Source: Acidobacteriota bacterium
Lineage (GTDB): Bacteria; Acidobacteriota; Vicinamibacteria; Vicinamibacterales; SCN-69-37
DNA: 6,153 nucleotides
Assembly: GCA_021824055.1 (NCBI GenBank)
Contig: JAKALV010000203.1
Coordinates: 1-6,153, forward strand
Reading direction: 5' to 3'
This document shows, in pieces, positions 5,098 to 6,153 of the stretch. Numbering within the stretch: position 1 is the first letter of the stretch; each line of letters starts with the position of its first letter. Position numbers and translations under genes: made by a program. The notes under the pieces are model-generated. The model did not search any database. It was given only the letters and a program-made list of their open reading frames with translations, and was not told the origin of the DNA.

Positions 5098-6153
5098 ATG
5101 CGTCCCATGATGCGCGTGTCCTCCGCTCGGCGCCCGGTGGTCGCTGGCTTGGCCGTGACCGTCCTGGTTGGACTGGCGGGCTCAGCCGCATGGCGATGGT
5201 GGCCACGCCCGGAGACGGCCTCGGGCGGCGTGGTCCTTGGAGAACTCGGCCCCGGTGTCGATCGAGCGGACCTCAATGTGGTCTTGCTGACGCTCGACAC
5301 ACTGCGCGCCGATCATCTCGGTGCGTATGGCGCGACCTGGGGCCTGACGCCCAATCTGGACGGCTTGGCGCGCGAAGGTGTGGTGTTCGAGCATGCGATG
5401 ACGAGCGCGCCCCTCACCTTGCCGGCCCACAGCAGCATCATGACCGGCCAGTTCCCCCCCGAGCATGGCGTGAGAGACAACGGCGGGTTCTTCCTCGCGC
5501 CTGAAAAAGTCACGCTCGCCGAAGTCCTGTCCGCTCATGGCTACCAGACCGGCGCCGCGGTGGGTGCCTTTGTGCTCGACCGCAAGTGGGGCCTCGACCA
5601 GGGCTTCGCGACCTACCACGACGATTTCGATCTGACCGACGTCAAGGCCATGTCCCTCGCCAGCGTGAGGCGGCCGGGCAACGAGGTCGTGGATCTGGGA
5701 CTCAAATGGATCGACGGGGTGGCGGACAAGCGTTTCTTCGCATGGATGCACTTGTACGACGCGCACTCGCCCTACGAGCCGCCGGAACCATTCCTGAGCC
5801 GGTACGCGGGGCATCCGTATCGCGGAGCGATCGCCTTCGCGGACATGCAGGTCGGGCGAGTCCTGGCCTACCTGCGTGACCGCCGGCTCGCTGACCGGAC
5901 GATTGTCGTCATCGTTGGCGACCACGGCGAGAGTCTCGGCGAACATGGCGAAGAAACGCACGGATTCTTTGTGTACGAGAGTTCGATGCATGTCCCGCTG
6001 ATCGTCCGCGCGCCCTTCAGCGGCCTTGCCGGTGGGCGCCGCGTGGCGCCACCGGTGCGCACCGTGGACATTCTGCCGACGGTGCTGGACCTGCTGGGCA
6101 TTGCGGGGCCCGGCCCGATCGAGGGCAAGAGCCTGGTTCCGTTGCTGGCGGGA
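5098..6153 (+). CDS. Membrane-anchored sulfatase-superfamily hydrolase/transferase with Thr at the nucleophile site (partial)
   Basis: The 352 visible residues are the N-terminal part of an alkaline-phosphatase-superfamily (sulfatase fold) enzyme; the frame is open at the right edge. After a basic N-terminus, residues about 12-31 form a signal anchor or signal peptide, placing the enzyme in the periplasm. Core motifs: VVLLTLDTLRADHLGAYG (61-78, metal ligand Asp67), APLTLPAHSSIMTG (104-117), FAWMHLYDAHSPYEPP (214-229), VIVGDHGESLGEHGEETHGFF (271-291, likely metal ligands Asp275, His276), PVRTVDILPTVLDLLGI (319-335), GKSLVPLL. In classical sulfatases the second motif is C/S-x-P-x-R with formylglycine. 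Here it reads T107-L-P-A-H, so Thr107 is the likely nucleophile and no formylglycine site exists. Thr nucleophiles are known in LtaS and phosphoethanolamine transferases. Substrate is therefore open: sulfate ester, phosphate diester or a transfer reaction. Start alternatives are ATG 5050, 5107 or 5110; Shine-Dalgarno signals are weak for all. Divergent from the receptor operon. Confidence 0.9.
   Translation, partial: MRPMMRVSSARRPVVAGLAVTVLVGLAGSAAWRWWPRPETASGGVVLGELGPGVDRADLNVVLLTLDTLRADHLGAYGATWGLTPNLDGLAREGVVFEHAMTSAPLTLPAHSSIMTGQFPPEHGVRDNGGFFLAPEKVTLAEVLSAHGYQTGAAVGAFVLDRKWGLDQGFATYHDDFDLTDVKAMSLASVRRPGNEVVDLGLKWIDGVADKRFFAWMHLYDAHSPYEPPEPFLSRYAGHPYRGAIAFADMQVGRVLAYLRDRRLADRTIVVIVGDHGESLGEHGEETHGFFVYESSMHVPLIVRAPFSGLAGGRRVAPPVRTVDILPTVLDLLGIAGPGPIEGKSLVPLLAG

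Noticed and set aside
4944..5504. Plus-strand frame of 186 codons crossing the divergent gap
   Set aside because: It overlaps the sulfatase-like gene in another frame, runs through the small gene's start region, and is Arg-rich without any domain.
5182..5991. Minus-strand frame of 269 codons opposite the sulfatase-like gene
   Set aside because: No family motifs; the plus strand carries intact metal-site motifs throughout this stretch.
1..6153. Mobile element, CRISPR array, tRNA or rRNA gene
   Set aside because: No transposase-like frame, terminal repeats, spaced direct repeats or RNA gene signatures were found on either strand; gene spacing is tight and looks like ordinary chromosome.

Overview
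The window looks like a chromosomal segment of a GC-rich, aerobic Gram-negative bacterium. My best guess is Acidobacteriota, perhaps Vicinamibacteria. The basis is the large outer-membrane receptor with an N-terminal carboxypeptidase-regulatory-like domain (the Oar-like type common in that phylum), a Cox15-type heme A synthase, a Tat-exported acetamidase/formamidase homologue, and a membrane-anchored sulfatase-fold enzyme. This assignment is an inference from family content and was not tested by any search.

Layout from left to right: (1) 1-661, minus strand: 5' part of a heme A synthase gene (ctaA/COX15 type), cut by the left edge. (2) 662-724: 63-bp divergent gap. (3) 725-1852, plus strand: acetamidase/formamidase-family protein with a twin-arginine signal and a possible lipobox. 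(4) 1853-1899: convergent gap holding a near-perfect 15-bp inverted repeat that probably acts as a two-way terminator. (5) 1900-4596, minus strand: 898-residue TonB-dependent receptor. (6) 4609-4974, minus strand: 121-residue unrecognised protein with a signal peptide and a C-terminal membrane helix, directly upstream of the receptor; its stop codon overlaps the receptor's Shine-Dalgarno sequence. (7) 4975-5097: divergent regulatory gap with a striking G-tract/C-tract inverted repeat nested with a second inverted repeat. (8) 5098-6153, plus strand: N-terminal part of a sulfatase-superfamily enzyme, cut by the right edge, in which the usual Cys/Ser nucleophile position is occupied by Thr.

There are two functional blocks separated by the convergent hairpin. 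The left block pairs respiration (heme A for cytochrome oxidase) with an exported amidase; I see no clear functional link between them. The right block is a two-gene operon (small membrane protein plus outer-membrane receptor) facing a periplasmic alkaline-phosphatase-superfamily enzyme across a shared control region. This suggests, but does not prove, a capture-and-process arrangement at the cell envelope. I saw no mobile elements, CRISPR arrays, tRNA or rRNA genes. The points most worth a second look are the small protein coupled to the receptor, the nested inverted repeats in the divergent control region, and the Thr-type active site of the sulfatase homologue.
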